Shown one piece after another: positions 25,214-34,888 of a stretch of DNA of 64,000 nt; position 1 is the first letter of the stretch; each line of letters starts with the position of its first letter. The position numbers were made by a program, and so were the translations under genes. The notes beneath the pieces are model-generated. The model saw nothing but the letters and a program-made list of their open reading frames with translations, did not search any database and had not been told where the DNA came from. This stretch comes from SKVR01 sp964491395 (lineage in GTDB: Bacteria > Bacteroidota > Bacteroidia > Bacteroidales > UBA7960): positions 112,172 to 176,171 of the forward strand of contig CAZBGI010000001.1 of NCBI GenBank assembly GCA_964491395.1. The letters run 5' to 3'.

Positions 25214-26452
25214 TCAAGCCCTTTTATACACGATAGCCACCAGGGTTTTGTCATCACCTCCCATATTCACGCTCAATCCATAAGGTTTATTGCGGGGTAG
25301 CTTTATCTGGGCAGTTTCCGCTCTCCGGGTAAGTTGTTCCCAAATGGTGACAGCCTGGTGAACACCTGTGGCCCCTGTTGGATGGCCCCAACCTATCAAT
25401 CCACCTGTGGTATTAAAAGGCGTTTTCCCTTTGTGCGATGTATTTCCTTGCAGGATAAAGTCGGGTCCCTTGCCGGGAGCTGCAAAACCAATGGCTTCCA
25501 CAGCCAGTATGGCTGCAATGGAAAAACAATCGTGACATTCTACTGTCGCCAAATCTTCATGGGTAATGCCAGCCATTTGAAATGCTTTTTTAACAGCCGT
25601 TTCAGTAGTATGCAACCACACCGGGTCTTTGGGTGCAAGGGTGATATCGTATACGGCCTGCCCCAGCCCTGTTATTTCCACTGCATCTTTTTTGGCAATT
25701 CCACATCTTTTGAGCCCTTCTTCCGACATAATGGCTATGGCAGATGCCCCGTCAGAGACTTTGGAGCAGTCATATACATTAAGATGGTCGACGAATGTAT
25801 TGGGATCTGGCTCCGTGAAAGCGAGGCTTTCCAGGTCCTGAGTTTTGTTCTCATACTCCTGGGCGGTAGGGCACAGCCTGGCGTTTTCAATGGCATTGCG
25901 ATACCATAAAGCCATGGCCTGACGGGTTTTTTCCCTGCCATATTTCCGGAAATAAGCTCCTGCTCTGTCGCTGAACATGCCAGGAAAAAAATGAGCGTGA
26001 CCTTCCTTGCGCTTCTGGTACCAGCCAGCGGCAGAAAGGATGTCAGCACCATAAACTGCTTTTACCGAGTTCTGCACTTCCACACCTACCACCAGCACCA
26101 CTTCAGCCGTATCAGAAAGAATGGTCTTGATACCGGTTGCCAGTCCCAGTCCTCCGGTAGCGCAGGCACCTTCAACCCGCACGCAGGGTTTGTCGCTCAG
26201 TCCCTGGTCAATGTACGGAAAAAAAGCGGCAAGGTTTGCCTGCTTGTTGTAGCGTGCGGCAATAAAGTTGGCCATCACACATTCATCAACATGAGCTGCT
26301 CCCCCAATCTGCTTCAACACATGCTGGCCTGCTTCCCTGATATAATCTTCCAGCGAAGGACGGGGTGTTTTGGGGTGAAAGCTGCTACGGCCTGTTCCCA
26401 TAGATACGGTGTTATAACCCGCCGTCATGTATATCTTTCGTCTTAATTGCAT
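25214..26452 (-). CDS. Thiolase family protein (SCP-x type)
   Basis: 412 residues from the ATG at 26452; an upstream ATG at 26494 adds 14 residues that do not look like thiolase. It would release acetyl-CoA from 3-ketoacyl-CoA, or act in the reverse direction. The nucleophile is C97 in VEGACATGGLGLATG and the His is H357 in GWGHPTGATG. The second cysteine of classical thiolases, in a C-terminal CxGGG motif, is missing: the position reads NMGGDDKTLVA, as in SCP2-type thiolases. Third gene of a beta-oxidation run with the two genes upstream. Converges on the dehydrogenase gene with 12 bases between stops. Confidence 0.92.
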   Translation of the reverse strand: MQLRRKIYMTAGYNTVSMGTGRSSFHPKTPRPSLEDYIREAGQHVLKQIGGAAHVDECVMANFIAARYNKQANLAAFFPYIDQGLSDKPCVRVEGACATGGLGLATGIKTILSDTAEVVLVVGVEVQNSVKAVYGADILSAAGWYQKRKEGHAHFFPGMFSDRAGAYFRKYGREKTRQAMALWYRNAIENARLCPTAQEYENKTQDLESLAFTEPDPNTFVDHLNVYDCSKVSDGASAIAIMSEEGLKRCGIAKKDAVEITGLGQAVYDITLAPKDPVWLHTTETAVKKAFQMAGITHEDLATVECHDCFSIAAILAVEAIGFAAPGKGPDFILQGNTSHKGKTPFNTTGGLIGWGHPTGATGVHQAVTIWEQLTRRAETAQIKLPRNKPYGLSVNMGGDDKTLVAIVYKRA

Positions 26453-26496
26453 AGCATAATAGTTTTTTGTTGGAGAAAAAGTCTGAAACTGCAATC

Positions 26497-27837
26497 CTAG
26501 AAATAAGAACTGACAGGCCCGTAGGCGTTTTGAAAACCATGAATCACCACCGCGTTGACATCATCAAATCGGAATGCCACTTTGTTTTTCACCAGCCCCA
26601 TGGCTATATCTCTGTACTTCTGAAGATAATCTCTGGCCATAACTGCACCCGGATTTGATTTTCCCTTGAGCTCATCAAAATATACACTTAACAAACTTCC
26701 TTTGTGAGGATGGCGGATTATTTCTTTCCAGGGCTTCCAGGATACAGGCAAAGCTCCAAGGTATTCATCTGAGGTTTCAGCAACTTCATTGATGTCCAGG
26801 TACCGTTTTTTACCCATATCGAACACACCGGTAATTTTTCCTTTTTTATACTGAAAAAAACCATCTTTTGGAGTGCTGTCAGGATTCTGCCCCCCATGAT
26901 TTCCTGTCACGAGCATTTTGTCGATGAGGGAACTCTGAAGATTTTCTCCGCTAATATAAGAGTTCATGGCAGCCATGATAAATTGCACTCTGTCAATGCC
27001 TGTCTTATCCACAAGCTCAAAAACTCCCTGGGGGCGAAGCAAATAGTCCCGGCTCACTTTATTGACCATATAAAGAGCCTGAGAAAAACTGAACTTTGGA
27101 AGCAAATCATCAATCAGTGATTCAGCAAAAAGTATATCACGTACAAAATACCCGTTACCGATAAAACCTGCTACATCGTAGGCGGGAACCGCCATTTTAC
27201 CAGTGTTTTTCACAAACTCAGCCACAAAATAAGATAGCTCCGGATTTGTCGTATCGGTTTTTATTACTTCCACCAGCTTTTGTTCCTGGGGAGGATTGTA
27301 AAAATGTAACCCCATAATGCGTCCTTCCAGCCCGGCCTGCTCGTCTAACCAATTAACCGGTATGGAAGAAGTATTGGAAAAAAACCAGGGAAGAAGTTTG
27401 CTGTTTCGGTTAATGGTAAGCATCAGGTCTACCTTCAAATCGGGACGTTCATGTACAGCTTCAAAAACTATCCGGGAGTCAAATGCCGGTTCAACGCGTG
27501 TTCCGGGCCTGATCAGTTCAACAATATTGAGCACGTATTCCCGGATGACATCTTCATTGTCTATCAGGTCTTTACGGTGTTGATATTGTTTGCGGAGAGA
27601 TACAATGTTTTTTTCAGCATATTTCAGCGCCTGGCTTTTTATAAAACCCATGAGTTCGTTGAGCAACTGATTGTTCACATCCATTGCGTAAAGCACAAAC
27701 TGACGTTTACTGTTTTGAGGTTTCAGTTTCTGATTGAGCATTTCTATGGCTGCCAGAAGCAATATCCCACGTCCCATTTTACCGGCTGCTCCCAAAACAG
27801 TAACATTCTCCAGTTTTTCCAAATAATTCATTGCCAT
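26497..27837 (-). CDS. 3-hydroxyacyl-CoA dehydrogenase
   Basis: 446 residues. The N-terminal NAD-binding domain begins VTVLGAAGKMGRGILLLA (about residues 8-25). FSNTSSIPVNWL and GLHFYNPPQEQKLVEVI carry the family's catalytic Ser and His, and DVAGFIGNGYFVRDIL the conserved Asn. The C-terminal helical dimerisation domain follows; about 150 residues of it (from LPKFSFSQALYMV) are longer than in the common 280-residue enzymes. It would oxidise L-3-hydroxyacyl-CoA to 3-ketoacyl-CoA between the products of the neighbouring hydratase and thiolase genes. Confidence 0.92.
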   Translation of the reverse strand: MAMNYLEKLENVTVLGAAGKMGRGILLLAAIEMLNQKLKPQNSKRQFVLYAMDVNNQLLNELMGFIKSQALKYAEKNIVSLRKQYQHRKDLIDNEDVIREYVLNIVELIRPGTRVEPAFDSRIVFEAVHERPDLKVDLMLTINRNSKLLPWFFSNTSSIPVNWLDEQAGLEGRIMGLHFYNPPQEQKLVEVIKTDTTNPELSYFVAEFVKNTGKMAVPAYDVAGFIGNGYFVRDILFAESLIDDLLPKFSFSQALYMVNKVSRDYLLRPQGVFELVDKTGIDRVQFIMAAMNSYISGENLQSSLIDKMLVTGNHGGQNPDSTPKDGFFQYKKGKITGVFDMGKKRYLDINEVAETSDEYLGALPVSWKPWKEIIRHPHKGSLLSVYFDELKGKSNPGAVMARDYLQKYRDIAMGLVKNKVAFRFDDVNAVVIHGFQNAYGPVSSYF

Positions 27838-27862
27838 ATAAAATCAATTTTATGGTTAAAAA

Positions 27863-28639
27863 TCAGTTATTCCAGTTGGGTTGTCGTTTTTCCACAAAAG
27901 CAAGCATTCCCTCATCCGCTTCCGGCCGGCCAAATAAACCGGCAAACGCTTCAGCCTCCAGTTCACTTCCAAATTCCATGGGCGTATAAGTGCTTTTCCT
28001 GGCCAGTTCTTTCACCGCTTTCACTGCATATTTACCATTGGAGGCAATTTTTCGTGCCACTTCCCAACTTTTTTCCATCAGTTGTTGGGGCTCCGTAACC
28101 ATTTGGACCAGTCCAAGCCTGAGAGCTTCCTCAGCAGTAACAGGCTCGGCAGTAGTCATCATGTACATGGCATTGGAATATCCCACAAGCCTTGTAAGTC
28201 TTTGCGTGCCGGCGAATCCGGGCATAAGTCCCAGGGTCACTTCCGGCATGCCAAATTTGGCCGTGGTGGAAGCAATCCTTATATCGCACGCCATGGCAAG
28301 CTCGCACCCTCCTCCCAGGGCAAAGCCATTTACAGCAGCAATCACAGGAATGTCCATTTGCTCCAGGCGCTCAAAAGCTTGTTGTCCCTTGCGCGAGAAG
28401 TTGTAGGCTGAATCTGATTTCATGCTGGAGAGTTCCTTGATATCCGCTCCTGCAATAAAAGCCCTCCCCTCTCCTGTAATGATTAGCGCGCGGACATCTT
28501 TATTCTGAGAAAGATCTTTAACCGCCCGGTTGAAATCCGCTATCACATGCGAGTTCAGAGCATTCAATGACTTGGGTCGCGACATGGTAATCAACGCAAC
28601 CTTTTCCTTTACTTCCAGTGTAAAGCCTTGATATTCCAT
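27863..28639 (-). CDS. Enoyl-CoA hydratase/isomerase (crotonase) family protein
   Basis: 258 residues, full length. The oxyanion-hole segment is RAFIAGADIKELSSM. The first catalytic Glu lies in ALGGGCELAMACD and the second in MPEVTLGLMPGFAGTQRL, so a true hydratase is more likely than an isomerase or a dead relative. It would hydrate 2-enoyl-CoA for the dehydrogenase encoded 25 bases downstream. First gene of the minus-strand beta-oxidation run; no acyl-CoA dehydrogenase gene is in the window. Confidence 0.94.
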   Translation of the reverse strand: MEYQGFTLEVKEKVALITMSRPKSLNALNSHVIADFNRAVKDLSQNKDVRALIITGEGRAFIAGADIKELSSMKSDSAYNFSRKGQQAFERLEQMDIPVIAAVNGFALGGGCELAMACDIRIASTTAKFGMPEVTLGLMPGFAGTQRLTRLVGYSNAMYMMTTAEPVTAEEALRLGLVQMVTEPQQLMEKSWEVARKIASNGKYAVKAVKELARKSTYTPMEFGSELEAEAFAGLFGRPEADEGMLAFVEKRQPNWNN

Positions 28640-28801
28640 TGTGTTTTGGTTTTTGATGATTAGTAAATTGAATAAATTTTCAGCAACTCAACGGCCGGTT
28701 TTCTTAATTCAATGCACTAAAGATAATTTAAATCAATGTACTTACAATGAGATACATTAATCTATATTTTTTAAATATTCTTAATTTTACCTCCAATGTA
28801 G

Positions 28802-28809
28802 TACCTTTG
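28802..28809 (+). promoter_or_regulatory. Candidate -7 promoter box of ispG
   Basis: TACCTTTG, an exact TAnnTTTG match, 33 bases before the ispG ATG. The upstream A/T-rich sequence has no clear TTTG at 17-23 bases. Confidence 0.45.
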
Positions 28810-28842
28810 CACCCGTTAATAAGGATCAGATTTGCATAGTGT

Positions 28843-30714
28843 ATGATAATGAGGAATTTTTTTCGGATCACAAGATTTCCCAGCCACGAAGTAACGATCG
28901 GAGACAGGCCTATGGGGGCAAACAACCCCATCAGGCTTCAATCAATGACCAATACTTCTACCCTGAATATAGAAGCTACCATACAACAAAGCATCAGGAT
29001 TATTGAAGCAGGTGCCGATTACGTGCGCATTTCCGCACCCAATATCCGCGCTGCAGAAGCCCTCAAAGATATCAAAGCTGGTATTCGCAAAGCAGGTTTC
29101 AGCCATCCGTTGATTGCGGACATTCATTTCAATGCAGAAGTTGCCCTTACAGCTGCAAAATATGTGGAGAAGGTAAGGATAAATCCGGGCAATTATACCG
29201 GAGGGGTATCTAAACATAAAACCCGATTTTCGGATGCGGAGCTGAACCAGGCAAAAGAACAATTACTCCATCGGTTGACGCCCCTGGTTCAGACATGCAA
29301 GGAACATGGAACTGCCATCCGCATCGGTACCAACCTGGGTTCACTCTCTCCCTCTATCATTGCCCGTTATGGTAACACACCCGAAGGTATGGTTCAGGCT
29401 ACTTACGAATTTCTTGAAATATTTCGCGAGCTGGATTTTCATCAACTGGTCATATCTCTGAAGGCAAGCAAACCCATTGTTATGGTTCAGGCTTATGAGC
29501 GGATGGTAGAACTGATGCTTGAGAAGCAGATGTCTTATCCGCTTCACATAGGAATAACCGAGGCCGGCAAAGGCGAGAACGGCAGGATTAAGTCGGCTCT
29601 TGGCATTTGCAGCTTGCTCAACAAAGGAATTGGTGATACACTCAGGGTAAGTCTCACTGAAGCCCCGGAAAAGGAAATACCTTTTGCCGGCAAATTATCG
29701 TCTGTTTATCAAATTCCATTTACCCAACCCGTAGATCGTGAAAAAACTTATGCTCTGAGCAAATCGCGGTTCATGACTCCGGAAATACTGGTAACAGAAG
29801 ACAAACTCAAAGCAATTGTAATTGCTGAAAATTCTGAAGATTCAACAACGTCAGAAACAGGCAATACTGAAAAAACTGAGAAAAAATCGCAGGAAACTGA
29901 AGTGCCTGCAGATTATTGTTTTACGCCTTTTCCGGCTGCAACAAAAACCTTGTGCGGTAAGCAATGGCTCATCGCTGCTGATGCGGCTCCAAAGATACCA
30001 CAACAGGCCTTTGCGCTGCTCACGGAATTAAGCAACGGGCAAGTCCCCGAACTCCCTGCCCACAGCACCGGATTTTTTATCAGGGGTTGTTGCCACGATG
30101 AAATTCGTTTTAACAAAGCCATGTCCCACCCAAAGTTCATGGGACTCATAGCCGATATGAATTCATGCAACGAAGAGGTAAACCTGCAGGCATGGGTCGA
30201 TTTTTCACAAAAACATGCCATACCATTGATCCTGAGAAAGAGTTTTCAAACGACCGACAGCGACGAGTTGATCAGCCATTTTGCTATGTTTGCAGGTAAT
30301 TATTTACTAGAGAAAAAAATTCAGGGAATCTGGCTGGATGCACCGGCCATCAAGGAAAACAGCACGGGAATTGCCTTTGGATTTTTACAGTCTGCAGGAT
30401 TGAGAATCACGCAAACAGAGTTTATTTCCTGCCCTACCTGCGCCCGAACCTCTTTTGATCTGGAAGCGGTGCTGACGCAGGTTCAAAGAGTTTCCAAAGG
30501 CTGGCCGGGGTTAAAAATTGCGGTGATGGGTTGCGTGGTGAACGGACCCGGCGAAATGGCAGATGCTGATTTTGGATTTGTGGGAACGGGAACAGGCAAA
30601 CTGCATCTTTATAAAGGACAGAATATAGCAAGAAAAAATATTGAAATAAAAGATGCCTCTGATGCTTTGCTGCAAATATTGCAAGAGTCAGGTTATAAAC
30701 CTTTAACAGACTGA
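28843..30714 (+). CDS. ispG: 4-hydroxy-3-methylbut-2-enyl diphosphate synthase (IspG/GcpE), long form
   Basis: 623 residues, against about 370 in E. coli. It makes HMBPP from methylerythritol cyclodiphosphate in the MEP isoprenoid pathway. The N-terminal TIM-barrel opens with VTIGDRPMGANNPIRLQSMT and contains ADIHFNAEVAL. The 4Fe-4S ligands are C530, C533 and C564 with E571 (SCPTCART; GCVVNGPGE). The extra 250 residues between the barrel and the cluster domain (about 280-520) are the insertion known from plants, chlamydiae and Bacteroidetes, with a low-complexity Glu/Thr/Lys stretch at about 325-355. Confidence 0.97.
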   Translation: MIMRNFFRITRFPSHEVTIGDRPMGANNPIRLQSMTNTSTLNIEATIQQSIRIIEAGADYVRISAPNIRAAEALKDIKAGIRKAGFSHPLIADIHFNAEVALTAAKYVEKVRINPGNYTGGVSKHKTRFSDAELNQAKEQLLHRLTPLVQTCKEHGTAIRIGTNLGSLSPSIIARYGNTPEGMVQATYEFLEIFRELDFHQLVISLKASKPIVMVQAYERMVELMLEKQMSYPLHIGITEAGKGENGRIKSALGICSLLNKGIGDTLRVSLTEAPEKEIPFAGKLSSVYQIPFTQPVDREKTYALSKSRFMTPEILVTEDKLKAIVIAENSEDSTTSETGNTEKTEKKSQETEVPADYCFTPFPAATKTLCGKQWLIAADAAPKIPQQAFALLTELSNGQVPELPAHSTGFFIRGCCHDEIRFNKAMSHPKFMGLIADMNSCNEEVNLQAWVDFSQKHAIPLILRKSFQTTDSDELISHFAMFAGNYLLEKKIQGIWLDAPAIKENSTGIAFGFLQSAGLRITQTEFISCPTCARTSFDLEAVLTQVQRVSKGWPGLKIAVMGCVVNGPGEMADADFGFVGTGTGKLHLYKGQNIARKNIEIKDASDALLQILQESGYKPLTD

Positions 30715-30759
30715 TTCTTATCATTTCTTTCCTGCTCAACCACTCCAAAAACCGTCTTA

Positions 30760-31662
30760 ATGATAAAGAAAAGCATTCATTATCTTACCTTTTTATTCTT
30801 CCTTCTTTTTGTGGGATTTATAGCCCTCATACCTTTCAGAATTTTGTATCTGCTGGCAGATGGTGTAGCATGGCTGTTGAGAAGAGTATTTAAATACAGA
30901 CTGGCGGTAGTGAAAAAAAATCTTTCCCGCACCAACCTTTCCCTTACTCCTGAAGAAGAGAAGAACGCCATAAGGGAAATATACCGCAACCTGGCAGATG
31001 TATTGCTGGAAGGAGTTAAAAGCTTCAGCATGAGCAGGGAAAGCATCATCAAACGCCACAAAGTACTCAATCCTGAACTGGTAAACCCTTTCCATGCCCG
31101 CGGACAAAGCCTTATACTGGTCACCGGGCATATTGGGAACTGGGAATGGGGAAGTTTATCTGCCGGAATTCAGACTCCTTATCAGATTCTGGGTTTTTAC
31201 AAGCCCGTTAAGAATCGGTATATAGACCGTTTTTTGCGATACAGCAGGTCTAAATTTGGCACCTTACTGGCTCCCATCAAGCAAACCAGCCTGAGTTTTG
31301 AAAGGCAAAAAGAAACGCCCACTGTCTTTCTGATGGCTGCCGACCAAAACCCATCAAAAGTCTCACAAGCCATCTGGCAACCTTTTCTGGGAAGAGATAC
31401 AGCCTTTTTGCATGGCCCTGAAAAACATGCCACCAAAAACAATTACCCGGTTATTTTTGCGGAGATACACAGGATAAAAAGAGGCATGTATGAGCTAACC
31501 CTTTCTGTACTGACAGAAAACCCCAAAGAAAACGCCCCCGGTGAAATCACTGCCCTGTATGCCGGTAAACTGGAAAAATATATCAGGAAAAATCCAGCCA
31601 GCTGGCTCTGGACTCACAAACGCTGGAAGCACACCCCCCCGGAAAAAACCATGAAACCTTAA
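30760..31662 (+). CDS. LpxL/HtrB-type lysophospholipid/lipid A acyltransferase
   Basis: 300 residues. An N-terminal membrane helix (about 8-28) anchors the protein. The catalytic HX4E motif is H124 to E129 in VTGHIGNWEWG. The family's downstream blocks are also seen: ADQNPSK near residue 193 and PVIFAEIHRIKRGMYEL. Members transfer acyl chains onto lipid A precursors or lysolipids at the inner membrane. The gene follows ispG by 45 bases. Its stop codon overlaps the stop of the convergent acyl-CoA synthetase gene. Confidence 0.92.
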   Translation: MIKKSIHYLTFLFFLLFVGFIALIPFRILYLLADGVAWLLRRVFKYRLAVVKKNLSRTNLSLTPEEEKNAIREIYRNLADVLLEGVKSFSMSRESIIKRHKVLNPELVNPFHARGQSLILVTGHIGNWEWGSLSAGIQTPYQILGFYKPVKNRYIDRFLRYSRSKFGTLLAPIKQTSLSFERQKETPTVFLMAADQNPSKVSQAIWQPFLGRDTAFLHGPEKHATKNNYPVIFAEIHRIKRGMYELTLSVLTENPKENAPGEITALYAGKLEKYIRKNPASWLWTHKRWKHTPPEKTMKP

Positions 31663-33446
31663 CGCTCCTTTCCATATAATTTATCCACCAGGTCCCTGTA
31701 ATGGCGTTCGATGGAATTTCTTTTGAGTTTTAGTGTGCTGGTCATGGTGCCGGCCTCAATAGAAAAAGGTTGCGGCAGTAAGGCTATTTTTACTACCCGC
31801 TCATATGGAGTTATGTGTTGCTGCAATGCATCGAAGCGGCTTTGCACCAGCTGCGTTATTTTTTCATTTTGAACCAAATCCCTGTAATCAGTGAAAGGGA
31901 TGCTGTGTGTTTTTGCCAAAAGAATAAGTTTGTCTTTTTCAGGCACTACCAGGGCACTTACATATTGACGGTTATCTCCCACCACGATAATCTGTTCCAC
32001 CAACTCATCCTGCGAGAGAAGCATTTCCAGTTTTTGTGGCGAAACATATTTTCCCACCGAGGTTTTCATCAGATCCTTGATTCGGTCAACCATGATGAGG
32101 TTGTTCTGCTCATCCAGGTATCCTTCATCTCCGGAGTGAAACCAACCGTCCCGGAGCACTTCGGCTGTTTCCTTTTCCTTCTTGTAATACCCATAAAAAA
32201 CAGTTCGTCCTTTCACTAATATTTCGCTGTTTTCACCAATTCTCACCTCTATTCCGGGCATTACGGTACCACAAGTACCAAAAAAATATTTGTCATCCCG
32301 GAAACAGGAAACCGTGGCGGTGGTTTCGGTAGCTCCGTATCCGTAATTGACAAATAAACCAACACCATGAAAGAATTTCAGTGTGGAGGTATTGATGGCA
32401 GCTCCGGCACAAGGAAGAAACCTGATATTTCCTCCAAAAACTGATCGAACCTTTTTTAAAACCAACCAATTGGCCCATCGGTTTTTAATGGCCAGTCCTG
32501 AGGGCAAGCTTCTGTTCCGGCATCGGTACTCGATGGCTTTCATCCCTTGCCTGACCGACCAATTAAATATTTTCTGTTTAAGGGAAGGCCATTTGCGCAT
32601 TTCGGAATGGATTCCTTCATAGGTCTTGTCGAAAAAGCGCGGTACAGTGCACATAACTGTCGGTTTCACGCGCGAAAGAGTATTGATAACCTCTTTGGGA
32701 TTCTCCAGAAAAACATTTATTGCTCCTTTATACAACAGGTAATGACTCCACATACGTTCAAAAACATGACTCAATGGAAGAAAGCAAAGAGAAACATCAG
32801 TGCTTCTTAAATCAAGCCTTTCATCATGGATACGAAAACAATACATAAAATTATCCTGCCTGAGCATTACCCCTTTAGGCTCTCCGGTAGTGCCCGAGGT
32901 ATAAATAACGGTAGCCAAATCTGAAGCATCATAAACATTTCCCGGGTCTTGCAGTTTCACCCTCACACCCCGGGTAGATCCGAGCTTTATAAAGTCATCA
33001 AATCCCATAACACGGGAATCGTCGGATGTTGTTTGTTCAAAAGAAACAAGCTTTTCGAGAGAAGTAGGTTCATCCAACAAGGAAAGTGCTGAAAGCAACT
33101 GCTCGTCATTGCCAACAAACATTACTTTCATTCCCGTCTCCTTGACGATATAACGCAACTGATCCAAAGAAGAGGTTGCATAAAAGGGAACCACTACTCC
33201 TCCCCTTGCCATAACGGCCAGATCTGCCATGAGCCATTGCGGTTTGTTCTGGCTAAAAATTCCTACCATTTCATCTTTTTCCACACCCAAAACATGAAGA
33301 GAGGACAAGAAAGCTTCCACTTTTTCATTCAACTGAAGCCAATTGAGCGATTGATAATTGCCTTCAGCATCAAGAAAGCGAAAAACTTCTTTGGTCCTGT
33401 ATTTATTTACACGGCTCAGAAAGAGAGGGATGATGTGTGATTCCAT
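31659..33446 (-). CDS. Long-chain acyl-CoA synthetase (AMP-binding)
   Basis: 595 residues of the FadD15-like long-chain class. The ATP motif is TVIYTSGTTGEPKGVMLRQDN; YGYGATETTATVSC and GWFHSGDEGYLDEQNNLIMVDR are the adenine and hinge motifs. The conserved C-terminal Lys region is TMTSTLKLKRNSIERHY, which differs in length from the other synthetase in this window. It would activate fatty acids for the beta-oxidation enzymes encoded nearby, or for lipid recycling with the acyltransferase it converges on. Stop codons of the two genes share three bases. Confidence 0.93.
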   Translation of the reverse strand: MESHIIPLFLSRVNKYRTKEVFRFLDAEGNYQSLNWLQLNEKVEAFLSSLHVLGVEKDEMVGIFSQNKPQWLMADLAVMARGGVVVPFYATSSLDQLRYIVKETGMKVMFVGNDEQLLSALSLLDEPTSLEKLVSFEQTTSDDSRVMGFDDFIKLGSTRGVRVKLQDPGNVYDASDLATVIYTSGTTGEPKGVMLRQDNFMYCFRIHDERLDLRSTDVSLCFLPLSHVFERMWSHYLLYKGAINVFLENPKEVINTLSRVKPTVMCTVPRFFDKTYEGIHSEMRKWPSLKQKIFNWSVRQGMKAIEYRCRNRSLPSGLAIKNRWANWLVLKKVRSVFGGNIRFLPCAGAAINTSTLKFFHGVGLFVNYGYGATETTATVSCFRDDKYFFGTCGTVMPGIEVRIGENSEILVKGRTVFYGYYKKEKETAEVLRDGWFHSGDEGYLDEQNNLIMVDRIKDLMKTSVGKYVSPQKLEMLLSQDELVEQIIVVGDNRQYVSALVVPEKDKLILLAKTHSIPFTDYRDLVQNEKITQLVQSRFDALQQHITPYERVVKIALLPQPFSIEAGTMTSTLKLKRNSIERHYRDLVDKLYGKER

Positions 33447-33487
33447 ACTTTAAAATTCAAAAAAACTTAACTCAATTAATTCTTAAT

Positions 33488-33495
33488 CAAATGTA
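33488..33495 (-). promoter_or_regulatory. Candidate -7 promoter box of the long-chain acyl-CoA synthetase gene
   Basis: Minus strand reads TACATTTG, an exact TAnnTTTG match, 41 bases before the ATG at 33446. No -33 box at normal spacing. Confidence 0.4.
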
Positions 33496-33737
33496 TAAGT
33501 TTTTTTCTGAATAAAAGTCATGCAAAAAAATAAAAGTGAAGAGAATCGTATAGCTTTATGCAGTGGTTAGGCCTGCAAAGAAGTTGATGCTGAAAACGCG
33601 GGACTTCACCACATAGCTGTTTATATCAGAAGGATATACTTATCCAGGTTGCTGCTTTGCTGATAATCAACCATCAACTTTTACCCTGTTGAGACAACAC
33701 CATTCAGGCATAAAGGATTGAACAGAGATAGCACGCA

Positions 33738-34148
33738 TCATGAGTAAACTGTCAGAGTGATTTTGCGACCTCCCCCGTGGTTGCGGAATTCGCAAAGAAA
33801 AATTCCCTGCCAGGTGCCTAATTTCAGCCTGCCATTGGCTATGGGGATGGTAAGTGAAACTCCTGTAAGGGCAGATTTTACATGGGCTGGCATATCATCA
33901 GGACCTTCTGTAGTATGCTTCAGGTAAGGAAGGTTTTCGGGCACCAATTCATTGAAAATGCTCTCCATATCATCCCTCACCGAAGGATCTGCATTCTCGT
34001 TGATCATCAGACCGGCAGAGGTATGATGAACAAAAACATTCAATAATCCGGCATCGGGTAATTCGGGCAATGCATCCACCACCTGCCTGGTGATAATATG
34101 GTAGCCTCTTGAAAAAGAAGGCAACTGTATTTCTTTCTGAATAATCAT
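33738..34148 (-). CDS. YjbQ family protein (UPF0047)
   Basis: 136 residues, full length for the family. The signature HHTSAGLMINENADPSVRDDM and the HxxxxPDDMPAHVKSAL region with its conserved histidines are present, ending in LGTWQGIFLCEFRNHGG. Members have weak thiamine phosphate synthase activity in E. coli, but the physiological role is unsettled. The 290-base stretch upstream of it, toward the acyl-CoA synthetase gene, contains no other gene. Confidence 0.93.
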   Translation of the reverse strand: MIIQKEIQLPSFSRGYHIITRQVVDALPELPDAGLLNVFVHHTSAGLMINENADPSVRDDMESIFNELVPENLPYLKHTTEGPDDMPAHVKSALTGVSLTIPIANGRLKLGTWQGIFLCEFRNHGGGRKITLTVYS

Positions 34149-34186
34149 ACTGCTACATTTAAAACATTAAAAATAAGAAACCTGGA

Positions 34187-34780
34187 TTATTTCATCAACC
34201 ACTGAAACCAGGTACTCTGGTCAATCAACGGAATATTGTTTTGCCGACACACCCTCATGGTGTGACCGGTACCGCCGTTTTCCGGACTGTGCAAATCGTC
34301 ATAGAATATTCCAAAGGTAGCGGGTTTTACATCCAAAGTGCCGATAACTTTTACCGTATCACGGATGATGTAGGCAGCCTTAATGGAATAGGCGTTTCGG
34401 TTTCCTCCTACATACTGTTCAATCAACCACTCTGTCTTTTTATTCCCTTTAGACTGGTAAACCACCTCAGTTTCAGCAGCCAAATCGATTTCATCCAGGG
34501 CCACAGTTTCGTAAGCCAGATTGGTTCTGCGGCGATGTCCGCTGTAAGGAGTGATCACCTGCAACCTGCGATAATCAATGCCTGCTACTCCCTTGCTGAA
34601 GAACTGATCAGAACCATCAGCATTGCCACTACGAAAAAGCATGTGCCTGGATTTGAAAGCAAGCAAATTGCCAAGTATCACCAGCTTTTCCTGGTCCTCT
34701 TCCCGTACTTTTCGTTTGCCTTCCAGCAAAACAATGGAGCCAGGCTTGTCATATTGTTGAAGAAATTCTTCAAGTGTCAT
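34187..34780 (-). CDS. SLOG/DprA-like Rossmann-fold protein, function unknown
   Basis: 197 residues from the ATG at 34780, chosen because the frame upstream (start 34822) adds a tail with no conserved look. The pattern SIVLLEGKRKV, then ILGNLLAFKSRHMLFRSGNADGSDQFFSKGV, then RRLQVITPYSGHRRR resembles the SLOG nucleotide-binding fold (DprA, LOG/TIGR00725, YspA). The C-terminal GGTGHTMRVCRQNNIPLIDQ fits the last strand and helix of that fold. Such proteins bind nucleotides or nucleotide-derived signals. No specific substrate can be inferred. Lies between yjbQ and sbcC. Confidence 0.65.
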   Translation of the reverse strand: MTLEEFLQQYDKPGSIVLLEGKRKVREEDQEKLVILGNLLAFKSRHMLFRSGNADGSDQFFSKGVAGIDYRRLQVITPYSGHRRRTNLAYETVALDEIDLAAETEVVYQSKGNKKTEWLIEQYVGGNRNAYSIKAAYIIRDTVKVIGTLDVKPATFGIFYDDLHSPENGGTGHTMRVCRQNNIPLIDQSTWFQWLMK

Positions 34781-34888
34781 AATAATGGTTTTGGTTGGAA
34801 AGAAATAATCGCCGGATTTCAACTTCTAAATTACAAAAAACATCGGGATCTTTTCTCACAAAAGGTATGGAGTCTGAACTGAAAACTA

